Positions 15,774 through 25,113 of a DNA stretch of 64,000 nucleotides are shown here, piece by piece; positions within the stretch are counted from its first letter, which is position 1, and every line of letters starts with the position of its first letter. The position numbers and the translations under genes are program-made. Under the pieces are notes generated by a model, which saw only the letters and a list, made by a program, of their open reading frames with translations, did no database searches and was not told where the DNA came from. Origin of the DNA: CAZOJJ01 sp964580105 (GTDB lineage Bacteria; Bacteroidota; Rhodothermia; Rhodothermales; Rubricoccaceae); the NCBI GenBank assembly GCA_964580105.1, contig CAZOJJ010000002.1:72284-136283 (forward strand), read 5' to 3'.

Positions 15774-17105
15774 TCAGCTCCGGATGCGCGGCGTCCCGAA
15801 GTGCGTGTCCATCGCGATCCCGCAGCTCTTGAGGAATGCCGTCGGCAGCTCCCCGCCGACGAAGATGAACACGTCGTCGTTCTCGATGGTGTGCTCGGTA
15901 CCCTCGGCGTCGGCGTAGGAGACGGTTCCGTCGCCGATGGCGGTGAGGTTGGTGGCCCACAGCGGCTCGATCGTCCCGGCCTCGACGGCGGCGTCGAAGC
16001 GCTCCCGGTTGCGCGGCTTCACGCGGGCGAGGGCGGCCTTGCGGTACGAGAGGCGGACGGCCGTGCCCGGCTGGCCGGCCAGCAGGAGGGCCGCTTCGAC
16101 GGCGGAATCGCCGCCGCCGACGACGGTGACCCTCCGGCCGGCGAAGTGCTCGGGCTCCATGAGGTTGTAGTAGACGCCGTCGCCGCCCTCGCCGGGGATG
16201 CCCAGCTTGCGCGGCGTGCCGCGCCGCCCGATGGCGAGGACCACGCGCAGGGCGCGGACGGAACCCTTCGGCGTCTCGACGACGAAGCCCTCGCCGTCCG
16301 GCGCCGGGTGGATGGCCTCGACCGAGACGCCCGTCTCGACCTCGATGCCCGTCCGGTCCACCATGTCCGCCCAGGTGTCGATGAGCTCCTCCTTGCGGAC
16401 CTCGTTGAAGCCGAGGCGGCCGTAGCCGGGCACGTCGAAGTGATGCGTCATGACGAGCTTGCGGCGGGGGTAGCGGCGGACGGTCCCGCCGAGGTCGGGC
16501 TCCTTCTCGAACGTCACGTAGCGGAGGCCGTGCTTCTTGGCGTTGATCGTGGCCGAGAGCCCGGCCGGACCGGCCCCGACGATGACCACGTCGTAGACGC
16601 CCTCGGGCGCGCGGCCGGGGCTCCGGGCGATGGACTCGATGCACTGCCGCGCCTGCTCGAACGCGTTCTTGACGAGCCCCATTCCGCCCAACTCGCCGAC
16701 GATGTAGAGCCCTGCCACGTTCGTCTCGTAGTTCTCCTTGATGCGCGGTAGCTCGACCCCCCGCGATTCCGTCCCGAAGACGAGCGTGATGGCGTCGGTA
16801 GGGCAGACGCGCTCGCACATTCCGTGGCCGACGCACCGGGCCGGCGCGACGGCCTTCGCCTGCATCCCCACGAGCGCCAGCACGTCGCCCTCGGGGCAGG
16901 CGGCCACGCACGCGCCGCAGCCCGCACACAGGCCGGGGTCCACGACCGGGTGCAGCGACTGCGGCTCCTGGAGGTTGTACTCGATGGCCTTCCGCTCGGC
17001 CTCCTTCCCGGCGTGCTCCAGCCGCCGCCGCTTCCGGACGAACGGCACCATCGCTCCGCCCGCCAGCACGACGGCAACGGCCCAGATGATCACGAGTTCA
17101 GTCAC
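15774..17105 (-). CDS. Membrane-anchored two-[4Fe-4S] ferredoxin / FAD-NAD(P) oxidoreductase fusion
   Basis: This 443-residue protein has an N-terminal membrane helix (LVIIWAVAVVLAGGAMVPFV). Ferredoxin motifs CAGCGACVAACP and CVGHGMCERVCP follow (about residues 60-107), then a thioredoxin-reductase-like domain with the FAD-binding motif VVIVGAGPAGLSA and the NAD(P)-binding motif VTVVGGGDSAVEAA. There is no CxxC redox disulfide between the nucleotide domains, so it should pass electrons between NAD(P)H, flavin and Fe-S clusters rather than reduce thioredoxin. It is the last gene of the multiheme cytochrome operon, 196 bp after the barrel gene. It is a likely inner-membrane electron entry point. 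The start is GTG at 17105. Confidence 0.85.
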   Translation of the reverse strand: MTELVIIWAVAVVLAGGAMVPFVRKRRRLEHAGKEAERKAIEYNLQEPQSLHPVVDPGLCAGCGACVAACPEGDVLALVGMQAKAVAPARCVGHGMCERVCPTDAITLVFGTESRGVELPRIKENYETNVAGLYIVGELGGMGLVKNAFEQARQCIESIARSPGRAPEGVYDVVIVGAGPAGLSATINAKKHGLRYVTFEKEPDLGGTVRRYPRRKLVMTHHFDVPGYGRLGFNEVRKEELIDTWADMVDRTGIEVETGVSVEAIHPAPDGEGFVVETPKGSVRALRVVLAIGRRGTPRKLGIPGEGGDGVYYNLMEPEHFAGRRVTVVGGGDSAVEAALLLAGQPGTAVRLSYRKAALARVKPRNRERFDAAVEAGTIEPLWATNLTAIGDGTVSYADAEGTEHTIENDDVFIFVGGELPTAFLKSCGIAMDTHFGTPRIRS

Positions 17106-17301
17106 GTGTGGAAGGGGCTGCGAGGTGGCGCGCCAGAAGCCTGTGAGTCAGGGCGGGGAAACGATGCGCACGATGGAGCACCTGAAAGCTCGAACGAAGA
17201 CGTGTGCGGTGGACACGCTGCGGTTTCGTGAGCGGCTGCCGCGTCGTCGCATCCATCCGAACGGCCCGGCGCAATCGGTAGCAAGCCCCATTCCGCACTT
17301 C

Positions 17302-18942
17302 CTAGAGCCGACACCAGAGCGCCGTGTAGACGCGCGTGTTGGAGATCCGGTCGCCCAACTGGGTGTCGGCCTGGATCGTGAAGGCGAGACGGCGTCCCAC
17401 GGGGATCTGCAGCATCGCGTCCACGCCGTGCGTTACGAGCGTGTCGTCCGGACCGAGGGGCGACTGCTGGTAACGGTAGCCGATCCGGCCGTAGACCGAG
17501 CCGAAGGCGCGCGTCAGTCCCGCGCCGCCATAGACGCCCCGGCGCGTCGTGCCGTCGGCGGCGTCCTGCATCCAGACGGTCGCGTGGGCGGTGAGGCCGA
17601 GGCCGCCGACCGGGAGGCGAGGGATGGAGAGGCCGCCGCTGAACGACTCCGTGGAGGGGCGCCCCTCGGCCGTCGCGTGGGCGGCGTCGAGGTGGAGCGA
17701 CGTGTTCGGGAGCGGGCCCCGGAGAATCCGGAACGACACCCCGCCGCCGACGCGCGTACTCCGGTTCAGGATCGTCTGGATGTCGTCGGCGAGGAGGTAC
17801 GGGCGGCGGCTGAGGGCGAAGGCGCTGAGACGTACGCCGGGTGTGGCGGCGACGGAGAGGCGCCCGCTCAGGCGGGTGAGCGTCCAGCTGCCGGTGCCCG
17901 GCTCCTGATCGGCGAGGGCCTGGGTGGAGAGCGAGAAGCCGCGCGCCCGCGCCGTCTGCTCCACGCCCACGAACGTCCGCGCCGTGAGCCCCTCCGCCTG
18001 CGGGAGCGCCTGCCCGCCGAGGACGGTGCCCTCCACGCGCGCCCCGCCGACCTCGGCGGCGGCGTGGCCGAAGACGGTGTACTTCGGGAGGTCGCCCGAC
18101 GGCGCCTCGTCGGCGCGGCTGGGCTGGAAGCCGGCGGCCACGCCCACCCCCCGGTCGTCGTTGCCTACGTGGAGAGTGAGGCCGTCCCAGTAGCCGCTGA
18201 AGCGGTCGTAGGGGTTGTAGAAGCGGCCGGCGCGGACCTGCAGCGGGAGCGCCGTGAACGCCTTCTGCGCCGAGAGCTGGTAGACGCGCACGTCGGCGGG
18301 CTGGTCGAACGTGAAGCCTTCGGAGGAGCGGTAGGTGGCGCGGAGGTTGGCGTCGAGGCGGAGGCCGCCGGGCAGGCCCTCGGCGCTCGCGCGGAGGGCG
18401 GCGAAGGGGAGCGAGAACGTCCGCGTATCGGCCACGGCGCCGGCCGTGGGGCGGGTGCGGGACGAGAGCACGGAGACGCCCGTCTGGAAGCGCCCGCTCA
18501 GCGTCGGCATCCGGAGGGACGAGCCGCTGCGACGCGTTTCGGCCGGCCGGGCGAGGATGGAAGGCCGGTCGGCGACGAGGGTGCCGGCCGGGGACGTAGG
18601 CGTCGGCGAGGGCTCCGGCTCGGGTGGGCTTAGGCTTTCGAGGACGAGCACGTCGCCGAGTGTGACGGGAAAGGGCGCGGCGACGAACGCCACGACGGCG
18701 CGGTCGGCCGTGGCGCTGACGACGCGGAGCGGCCCCAGCCGCCGGTCGTTCCGGAAGGCAACGACGGTGTCGCCCGGAGCCAGCCCCGCCTCGGCGCCGG
18801 CGTCGAGGTAGGCGTTGTCGCCCGCGATGTAGGTCACGCGCGCCTCGACGCGCCCGGCGTCCTGGGCGGAGGCCGGGATCGCCAGGAGGAGCGGAAGCAG
18901 GAGCGCGCTCAGCCTTCCACAGCAGACGGATCGGGGGGACAC
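17302..18942 (-). CDS. Predicted outer-membrane beta-barrel of the multiheme cytochrome operon
   Basis: This 546-residue protein has a signal peptide (LSALLLPLLLAIPASAQ). A periplasmic N-terminal domain follows (residues about 25-105, VTYIAGDNAYLDAGAEAGLAPGDTV), then a Pro-rich linker. A C-terminal part of about 400 residues is made of alternating strands such as FSLSTQALADQEPGTGSWTL and GLGLTAHATVWMQ, as in porins. It ends in aromatic-rich VYTALWCRL. It sits between the 25-heme cytochrome and the ferredoxin reductase genes, so a porin-like sheath for electron transfer across the outer membrane is plausible. I cannot assign it to MtrB by sequence. The start is GTG at 18942. Confidence 0.7.
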   Translation of the reverse strand: MSPRSVCCGRLSALLLPLLLAIPASAQDAGRVEARVTYIAGDNAYLDAGAEAGLAPGDTVVAFRNDRRLGPLRVVSATADRAVVAFVAAPFPVTLGDVLVLESLSPPEPEPSPTPTSPAGTLVADRPSILARPAETRRSGSSLRMPTLSGRFQTGVSVLSSRTRPTAGAVADTRTFSLPFAALRASAEGLPGGLRLDANLRATYRSSEGFTFDQPADVRVYQLSAQKAFTALPLQVRAGRFYNPYDRFSGYWDGLTLHVGNDDRGVGVAAGFQPSRADEAPSGDLPKYTVFGHAAAEVGGARVEGTVLGGQALPQAEGLTARTFVGVEQTARARGFSLSTQALADQEPGTGSWTLTRLSGRLSVAATPGVRLSAFALSRRPYLLADDIQTILNRSTRVGGGVSFRILRGPLPNTSLHLDAAHATAEGRPSTESFSGGLSIPRLPVGGLGLTAHATVWMQDAADGTTRRGVYGGAGLTRAFGSVYGRIGYRYQQSPLGPDDTLVTHGVDAMLQIPVGRRLAFTIQADTQLGDRISNTRVYTALWCRL

Positions 18943-19118
18943 GGGAGGACGGACGGTAGAGGGAGGAACCCGGAGTTCGTCGGATCAACGAAATCCATGC
19001 CGTCCGAGCGAACCCCCGTCCTCACATGAACCGGAAGCCGGCGGCGCGGCGAAACCGGCCCGGTGCGCGCACTGGATGCACACCTGCGCACCCGGTTGCA
19101 CATATCGGATGGGCGGTG

Positions 19119-21230
19119 CTACCGCCTCCGGATGCCTCGCTGTTCGAGCCTATGGAGGTCCTCGCCGTCGGGGTGGCAGGCGTAGCACGCATTGCTCTCG
19201 TAGACGTAGCCGCCCACGTCCTCGTGCGCCTCGTCCATCTCGCTTCGCCGGTGCTCGTGGCAGTCGATGCACGAGAAGATCTCGAAGTTGCCCGGCACGT
19301 GGTGGCAGTCGGCGCAGGTGTTCCACTCGTCCTCGTGCTTGCCGGAGTAGATCGGGAAGTACGGGTCGTGTTCGAACTCGGCCCCCTCCCAGGTGTCCAC
19401 GTCGTGGCAGTCGAGGCAGGTGGTGGGGAAGCCGGAGCCGGCGTGCTCGTCCTGGTAGTCGTCCTCGTGGCAGGTGTAGCAGTCGTTCTCATGGGCCGGA
19501 TCCCAGATGAGCCCGTAGCCCGGGAGCGTGTGGCACGCGGCGCAGTCGAGCTGCACGTGGGCACCGAGGAGGGGGAAGCCGGTGACGGCGCCGTGGTTGA
19601 AGTCCGGGTCCTCCCACGTGTTGACGTTGTGGCAATCGAGGCAGGTCGTCGGGAAGTCGGGGTGCTCGTCCTCGTGTTCGTCGGCGTGACAGGCAAAGCA
19701 GTCGTCCTGGCCGGCCGGCGTCCAGATCAGGCCGAAGTCGGGGAGCGTGTGGCAGGCCTCACACGCCAGCGGCAGGTGGGCGCCCACGAGTGCGAAACCG
19801 GTGACGGCGCCGTGGTCGAACGAGGCGCCGCCCCAGCTCGTGGTGCCGTGGCAATCGAGGCAGGTGGTGGGGAAGTCCGGGTGCTCGTCTTCGTGGTCCT
19901 CGGCGTGGCACGTGTAGCAGTCGTCGGCGCTCGTCGGTTCCCAGATAGGCTCGAAGCCCGGGAGCGTGTGGCACACGGCGCAGTCGAGGGCGAGGTGGGC
20001 GCCGAGGAGCGGGAAGCCGGTTGCGGCCTCGTGATCGAAGGCGGCGCCGCCCCAGCTCGTGGTGCCGTGGCAATCGAGGCAGGTCGTCGGGAAGCTCGGG
20101 TGCTCCCTCGCGTGGTCGTCGGCGTGGCAAGCGACGCAGTCGTCCTGGCTCGCCGGGTTCTCGGGCACGTCGAAGCCGGGGCCGCGGTGGCAGGCCTCGC
20201 AGTCGAGGGCGAGGTGGGCGCCGACGAGGCTGAAGCCGCCCGAGAGCAGGGCGTGGTCCGCCGTCGCCCCGGCCCAGGCCCCGACGGTGTGGCAGAGGAG
20301 GCAATCCGTCGGCAGCCCGGCGGCGACGTGGTCCACGAGGGCGCCCGAGGCCGTGGCGTCGTAGTCGGCCTGGTGGCAGGCGACGCAGTCGTCCTGGCTC
20401 GTCGCCTCGAAGAGCGGCGCGAGGTCGCCCGCCGCGTGGCACGCCGTGCACTCGGCGCGGGCGTGGGCGCCGACGAGGGCGAAGCCGCCCGAGACGGCCG
20501 CGTGGTCGAACACCGTGCCGGTCCCGAACGAGAGCGTGGTGTGGCACGCCGCGCAGTCCGTCGGGAAGCCAGCCGCCACGTGGTCCACGGCGCTGCTCGC
20601 CGTCGCCGCGTAGTCGGCCTCGTGGCAGGCGAGGCACGACGGGTCGAGCGGGGCGAAGGCGCCGTCGAGGTCGGCCTCGTGGCACGCCTCGCAGGCGAGC
20701 GTGAGGTGGGCGCCGGTGAGCGGGAACGCCGTCCGCGCGTGGAGCGCCACGCCCTCGACGACGGCGAAGTCGGCGGTCGAGTGGCAGGAACCGCAGGCAG
20801 GTCCGAGCTGGCCGCGGTGGACGTCGAGGTGGCACGAGGCGCACGCCTCCGGCGAGGCGGGGCCTCCCGCCTCGGTCCCGAGGTCGGGGGTGTCGAAGCG
20901 GAGCCCGAGGTGGCAGGCGCGGCAGTCGGCCTGCCGGTGTCGGCCGGTGAGGGGGAAGGCGGTGTGGCGGTCGTGGTCGAAGGGGAGGGGGCGTAGGAGG
21001 GGTCGCCAGGCCTCGGGGGTGTGGCAGGCCTCGCAGGTGAGGGCGATGGTGCCGTGGGGGCTCCCCGTCGTCACCGAGTCCTGCACGGCCGGCGTCCGGC
21101 CACCGACCAGCGAGAAGGCGGGAGCGACGGGGCGTTCGACCGCCCGCGCCGGCAGGCACAGGGCGAGGAGCAGCGTGACGAGCACCACGCGCGCTCCCAT
21201 CCGTTCGGTCGCTCGTCCGCCCGTTCTCAT
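19119..21230 (-). CDS. Secreted multiheme c-type cytochrome with 25 CXXCH motifs
   Basis: This 703-residue protein has a signal peptide (VVLVTLLLALCLPARA) and 25 CXXCH heme-attachment motifs, counted by eye. They are mostly embedded in units such as FPTTCLDCHGTTSWGG, FDHEAATGFPLLGAHLALDC and CHTLPGFEPIW, as in decaheme-like and NrfB-type cytochrome repeats. His residues in FDH and GAH segments are candidate distal ligands. From about residue 384 a near-identical 73-residue, three-heme unit recurs. The start at 21230 overlaps the stop of the upstream cytochrome gene (ATGA); Met at 21200 would give a shorter signal peptide. Heme maturation and export (Ccm, Sec) must be encoded elsewhere. It is probably periplasmic or surface exposed. 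Confidence 0.92.
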   Translation of the reverse strand: MRTGGRATERMGARVVLVTLLLALCLPARAVERPVAPAFSLVGGRTPAVQDSVTTGSPHGTIALTCEACHTPEAWRPLLRPLPFDHDRHTAFPLTGRHRQADCRACHLGLRFDTPDLGTEAGGPASPEACASCHLDVHRGQLGPACGSCHSTADFAVVEGVALHARTAFPLTGAHLTLACEACHEADLDGAFAPLDPSCLACHEADYAATASSAVDHVAAGFPTDCAACHTTLSFGTGTVFDHAAVSGGFALVGAHARAECTACHAAGDLAPLFEATSQDDCVACHQADYDATASGALVDHVAAGLPTDCLLCHTVGAWAGATADHALLSGGFSLVGAHLALDCEACHRGPGFDVPENPASQDDCVACHADDHAREHPSFPTTCLDCHGTTSWGGAAFDHEAATGFPLLGAHLALDCAVCHTLPGFEPIWEPTSADDCYTCHAEDHEDEHPDFPTTCLDCHGTTSWGGASFDHGAVTGFALVGAHLPLACEACHTLPDFGLIWTPAGQDDCFACHADEHEDEHPDFPTTCLDCHNVNTWEDPDFNHGAVTGFPLLGAHVQLDCAACHTLPGYGLIWDPAHENDCYTCHEDDYQDEHAGSGFPTTCLDCHDVDTWEGAEFEHDPYFPIYSGKHEDEWNTCADCHHVPGNFEIFSCIDCHEHRRSEMDEAHEDVGGYVYESNACYACHPDGEDLHRLEQRGIRRR
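19408..20081 (-). repeat. Three tandem copies of a ~219-bp, three-heme coding repeat
   Basis: Within the 25-heme gene, CLDCH motifs open three successive units of 73, 73 and 75 residues. Each contains CLDCH, then CxxCHTLP about 33 residues on and CYTCH or CFACH about 58 residues on, and ends HPDFPTT or close to it. A fourth CLDCH begins a divergent copy. DNA identity between the first two is high, which indicates recent internal duplication of a triheme module. Confidence 0.85.
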
Positions 21231-23194
21231 GAGCCGTGGCAGTCTTCGCAGGCCGTGCCCAGCGGCTTGAAGCGGATGAACCGCTCGCCGCTCGGGGCCG
21301 TCTCCGGCCGGTGGCAGATCCCGCAGGCCACGCTCCGGTGCGCGCCGTCGAGCGGGAAGCGGGTCTCGCTGTGGTCGAACCGGGCAACGGTGAACGCCTG
21401 GGCGTCGTGGCAGTCGTTGCAGGCCCGGCCTTCGAACTGGCCCTGGTGTGGGTCATCGTCGTGGCACGAGGCGCAGGTCTGATCGAGGCCGGAGAAGCGA
21501 CGGACGACGGTGCCGTCGGGGCGCTCCTCGCGAGCGTGGCAGTCGGTGCACGTGGCGCGGAGGTGGGCGCCGGTGAGCGGGAATCCGGTCGTGCCGTGGT
21601 CGAAGGCGGCGAGGTCCCAGTCGGTCGTGTCGTGGCACTCGGCGCAGCGGGTGGCGCCGTCGGCCTCGGCGAACTCGTCGCCGTGGGGGTTGAGGTCGGC
21701 GTGGCAGCTCTCGCAGCCCGTCGCGAGGCCGAACTCGGGTTCGCCGTGGCCGGGGCGGACGTGGCAGGCCGAACAGGGCGTCACGAGGTGGGCGCCGGTG
21801 AGCGGGAAGGCCGTCTCGCTGTGGCGCTCCAGGCCGAACGTGGTCGGCGTCCAGGCCGTCTGGCCGTGGCAGTTCTCGCAGACGGACCCGCCCTCGACCT
21901 CGGCGAAGGCGCCGTCGTGGTAGTCCACGTGGCAGGAGAGGCAGGTGTCGTGCTCCATCTCCGGGAACGTCTCGCCGCGCTCGGCGCCGACGAGGCGGAT
22001 GCGGATAGTGCCGTCGTCGCGGGCGGGCTGGGCGTGGCACGAGGCGCACTCGATGGCGGCGTGGGCGCCGACGAGGGCGAAGCCGGTCTGGGCGGCGTGG
22101 TCGAAGCGGTCCTCGGCGAACGTCCGGCCCATCTGCTCCCAGGCACCCGTCGTGTGACACGTGGCGCAGTCTGCGCCGAATTCGCCGTCGTGGGCGTCCT
22201 CGTGGCAGGAGGCGCAGTCCTGCGGCGTGCCATCGAACCGGCGGCTGCCGCCGTGGCCCGGGTGGCACGAGCCGCAGCTCACGCGGACGTGCGCGCCCGT
22301 GAGCGGGAACGCCGTCCGGCTGTGGTTGAAGGTGGGCGCGTTGCCCCACGATGCGGCCGTGTGGCAGCTCGCGCAGGTCTGGCCGCGAAACTGGGTGCCG
22401 TGCGGGTTCTCGTCGCGGTGGCACGACTCGCAGGCGGTCGAGAGCCCCTCGAAGCGGGCCGCGCCGCGCCCGGCGTCGCCGTGGCAGGCCGTGCACTCGA
22501 TTCGCGCGTGCTCGCCGGCGAGCGCGAAGCCCGTCGCGGCGTGGTCGAAGCCGGAGACGTCGTCCCAGCCGCCGGCGTTGTGGCAGCTGTCGCAGGCCTC
22601 GCCCTGGAAGGGGGCGCCGTGGGGGTCGTCGTCGCGGTGGCAGGAGGCGCAATCGTCGGGGAGGCCGAGGAAGGTCCGGCCGAGGCGCCCGGCGTTGCCC
22701 TTGAAGCGGCGCACGGCCGGGTCGGTGATGAGCACGGGCGTGTGGCACGTCCGGCACGTCTGGTTGACGTGGCGTCCGACGAGGCGGAAGCCGGTCGTGC
22801 CGTGGTCGAAGGCGCCGGTGCTGAGGCGGACGGGGTCGAAGCCGCGCCCGAAGTGGTCCTTGTGGCAGGTGGCGCACTGGCGGCTGACCGTCGCGTGGAA
22901 GCCCTGGTCTCGGCGGATGCGGTCGCGGAGCGGGGTGTGGCAGCTCAGGCACCTGTCGGGGGCGATGCCGCGCTGGCCGAGTGCGTGGCAGTTCGTGCAG
23001 GTGCGGAGGCCCTCCAGGCTGGCGTGCGCCTCGATGAGTGGGCCCGGCGAGATGAGCTGGGCGTGGGCGAGCCCGGGCAGCCCGAGGAGAACGAGGAGCG
23101 CGTAAGGTGTGACGCGCAAGGGGAGCACGCCGCCCTTACGCGTCACGCGCCACGCGATACGCATCCAGGCGCTATGCCCCCCCGCGCGTTTCAC
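21227..23194 (-). CDS. Secreted multiheme c-type cytochrome with 23 CXXCH motifs
   Basis: This 655-residue protein has a signal peptide (YALLVLLGLPGLAHAQ) and 23 CXXCH motifs by eye count. They are arranged as repeated CxxCHRDDDPHGAPFQGEACDSCH-type pairs alternating with FDHGTTGFPLTGAHLRATCTDCH-type segments. The pattern differs from the neighbouring 25-heme protein, so the two are paralogous repeats but not recent copies. The start is GTG at 23194, overlapping the TPR gene stop as GTGA; an ATG at 23164 is an alternative. Both junctions around this gene overlap, so the cytochromes are translated in step. Confidence 0.92.
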   Translation of the reverse strand: MKRAGGHSAWMRIAWRVTRKGGVLPLRVTPYALLVLLGLPGLAHAQLISPGPLIEAHASLEGLRTCTNCHALGQRGIAPDRCLSCHTPLRDRIRRDQGFHATVSRQCATCHKDHFGRGFDPVRLSTGAFDHGTTGFRLVGRHVNQTCRTCHTPVLITDPAVRRFKGNAGRLGRTFLGLPDDCASCHRDDDPHGAPFQGEACDSCHNAGGWDDVSGFDHAATGFALAGEHARIECTACHGDAGRGAARFEGLSTACESCHRDENPHGTQFRGQTCASCHTAASWGNAPTFNHSRTAFPLTGAHVRVSCGSCHPGHGGSRRFDGTPQDCASCHEDAHDGEFGADCATCHTTGAWEQMGRTFAEDRFDHAAQTGFALVGAHAAIECASCHAQPARDDGTIRIRLVGAERGETFPEMEHDTCLSCHVDYHDGAFAEVEGGSVCENCHGQTAWTPTTFGLERHSETAFPLTGAHLVTPCSACHVRPGHGEPEFGLATGCESCHADLNPHGDEFAEADGATRCAECHDTTDWDLAAFDHGTTGFPLTGAHLRATCTDCHAREERPDGTVVRRFSGLDQTCASCHDDDPHQGQFEGRACNDCHDAQAFTVARFDHSETRFPLDGAHRSVACGICHRPETAPSGERFIRFKPLGTACEDCHGS

Positions 23195-23922
23195 TGCCTG
23201 GCCAGGACGGGCTGGAACGACGAGCCGGATACGGGCGGGTGCCCGGACGGGAGTGCCTGCCCGCCCCGGCCGTTCATGCGCTGACGCACCGGCGCGAGGT
23301 TGCCGGAGGTCGCCGGTGGCGCCGAGGCCGACGGGGTCGGCCCGCCTCGGGCGGCGAGGACGTCGAGCTGCTGGAGCGAGGACGCCGCGCGCCGGGCCAG
23401 CCCGGCGTCACGCGTCTGGGCCTGGACGCGGGTCCAGACCGTCCGCGCCTGGTCGTAGTCGCCCTGGTTGGCGGCGATGGCGCCGAGGTTGTAGAGGCCG
23501 GCGGGGTCGTCGGCGTCGCGGGCCAGGAGCGCCTCGGTGACGCGGCGGGCGTCGTCCCAGCGGCCGAGTTCGCCGTAGACGAGGGCGAGGTCGAGGTGGG
23601 CTTGCCGGTGGTCCGGGGCGAGTTCGAGGAGCCGCTCGTACGAGGCGGCGGCCTCCTCCAACCGATGGCCGTCTTGCTGGAGCCGCGCCAGGCGGATCAG
23701 GTGCGTCGTGTCCTCCGGCGATTCCGCCACCCGCTGCCGGAGCGTCATCAGCTGGCTGTGGAACGAGGGGGCCACGTTCTCGGCCGTGGGCTCGACCGGG
23801 GCGGCGGCCTCGACAGGGTCGGGTGCAGGGGGCTGGGCCGGAGGGGCCTGGACGAAGTAGGCGACGACGAGCAGGGCCAGGACGGCCCCGCCGAGGAGGA
23901 TCAGTTGGAGACGAGGCGTCAT
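23191..23922 (-). CDS. Membrane-anchored TPR protein
   Basis: This 243-residue protein has an N-terminal membrane anchor (LQLILLGGAVLALLVVAYFV), a Pro/Ala-rich linker, and three to four tetratricopeptide repeats between about 60 and 175 (AAASYERLLELAPDHRQAHL, ALVYGELGRWDDARRVTEAL, LYNLGAIAANQGDYDQARTV). A low-complexity tail follows. TPR proteins of this type, placed between cytochrome b and multiheme genes, resemble CcmH/NrfG-like assembly factors. A role in heme attachment or complex assembly is inferred from position only. Confidence 0.8.
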   Translation of the reverse strand: MTPRLQLILLGGAVLALLVVAYFVQAPPAQPPAPDPVEAAAPVEPTAENVAPSFHSQLMTLRQRVAESPEDTTHLIRLARLQQDGHRLEEAAASYERLLELAPDHRQAHLDLALVYGELGRWDDARRVTEALLARDADDPAGLYNLGAIAANQGDYDQARTVWTRVQAQTRDAGLARRAASSLQQLDVLAARGGPTPSASAPPATSGNLAPVRQRMNGRGGQALPSGHPPVSGSSFQPVLARQ

Positions 23923-23968
23923 GGGAGGTGGGGGAAACGCAAGACCAACAGAGGCGAACGGCTCCTCG

Positions 23969-25102
23969 TCAGGTCCACGCGTACCCGAACGCGATGGCGA
24001 CGGCGATGTGGACGAGCAGGATCAGCAGCATCACGATGGCGAGCGGGAGGTGGAACGTGTGCCAGTAGCGGAAGAGGCGGCCGAAGGGCGTCAGCAGCAC
24101 GCGCTGCTGGGCGAGGCGGCGGTAGCGGCGCCCGAGGTCGAGCAGGCGGCCCTGCGTTTCGGCCGGGACGCCCGTTTCGGCCAGGGCCGCCTTGAGCCGG
24201 CGGGCCCGCCGGCGCCCTTCGAGGTCGAACCGGACGGCGAGGGCGAGCGCGCTCAGCAGCCCCGTCGGCACGCGGGGCTCCCCGGCCGGGCCCGACCACC
24301 GGGCGTCGGTCAGTCCGGCCTCGTGCAGCGCCTCGAGGAGCGCCTGCTGCTCGGCCTCGATCTCCTGCATCGTGCGGAACTGCCCGTTCATCGTCTTCGG
24401 GATGCGGACGTACACGTACCGCCCGATCACCCCGCTCGCCACCACGAGCACCATGCTCCAGAATGCGATGGAGACGAGGCCGCCCACCTTGAACGAGGTG
24501 TGCAGCAGGATCAGGAACGGCCCCAGCGTGCAGAGGAAGATGTGGAACGAGAGCCAGTGGCGGAGCTTGCCCCAGCCCTGCAGCCGCGCCCACCGCTTCC
24601 GCAGCATGTAGCTGAACACGCCGAAGGCGATCATCGCCGTGCCGGCCACGGCCAGCCGGTTGCCGACGAGGCCCGTCGGCTTGAAGAGGGCGTGGTCCGG
24701 GTTGTAGGCCCGCTCGTAGGGCGGCTGCAGGTAGTAGTCGAGCCCCCAGAACAGGAAGAAGCCCGCGACGGCCACCCACGTCAGGCCCAGCGCCACGTGG
24801 TAGACGCGCATCCAGGGCTCGGGCTTCGTCCGGAACGAGGTCGGCGGCGGTCCGGCCGGTCGGGCCGCCGCCACTGAGGGAGGGGGCGACGCCGGCCGGG
24901 TGGCGGCAGGGGGGGGAGGCGCAGGGAGGGGAGGCGCAGGGGGAGCCGGCACGGAACGAAGGGCGGCGAAGGGGGGCGACGCCTCCGGTTCCACAAACGC
25001 GATGCCAGCCCCGGGGGCAGGGCGGCTCCTGCCGGCTCCTCGGGTTCCCCCTTGCGGCGCGTAGCGGGTGGATGGTTCTATTTTCTCCCTTACACTCCGC
25101 AC
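23969..25102 (-). CDS. Membrane cytochrome b-like protein (DUF-type b561 relative)
   Basis: This protein has up to 377 residues. After a Pro/Ala-rich N-terminal extension it has five or so membrane helices: MRVYHVALGLTWVAVAGFFL, LAVAGTAMIAFGVFSYML, LSFHIFLCTLGPFLILLHTS, IAFWSMVLVVASGVIGRYVY and YWHTFHLPLAIVMLLILLVH. His residues in HxxHxF-like positions within helices (LSFHIF, LLHTSF, YWHTFHLP, LVHIAV) suit two b-type hemes. It heads the multiheme operon and would pass quinol or NADH-derived electrons to periplasmic cytochromes. The true start is unclear: ATG at 25102 overlaps the divergent gene's leader, and GTG codons at 24994 and 24952 are alternatives. Confidence 0.78.
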   Translation of the reverse strand: MRSVREKIEPSTRYAPQGGTRGAGRSRPAPGAGIAFVEPEASPPFAALRSVPAPPAPPLPAPPPPAATRPASPPPSVAAARPAGPPPTSFRTKPEPWMRVYHVALGLTWVAVAGFFLFWGLDYYLQPPYERAYNPDHALFKPTGLVGNRLAVAGTAMIAFGVFSYMLRKRWARLQGWGKLRHWLSFHIFLCTLGPFLILLHTSFKVGGLVSIAFWSMVLVVASGVIGRYVYVRIPKTMNGQFRTMQEIEAEQQALLEALHEAGLTDARWSGPAGEPRVPTGLLSALALAVRFDLEGRRRARRLKAALAETGVPAETQGRLLDLGRRYRRLAQQRVLLTPFGRLFRYWHTFHLPLAIVMLLILLVHIAVAIAFGYAWT

Positions 25103-25113
25103 CTATCCCCGCC

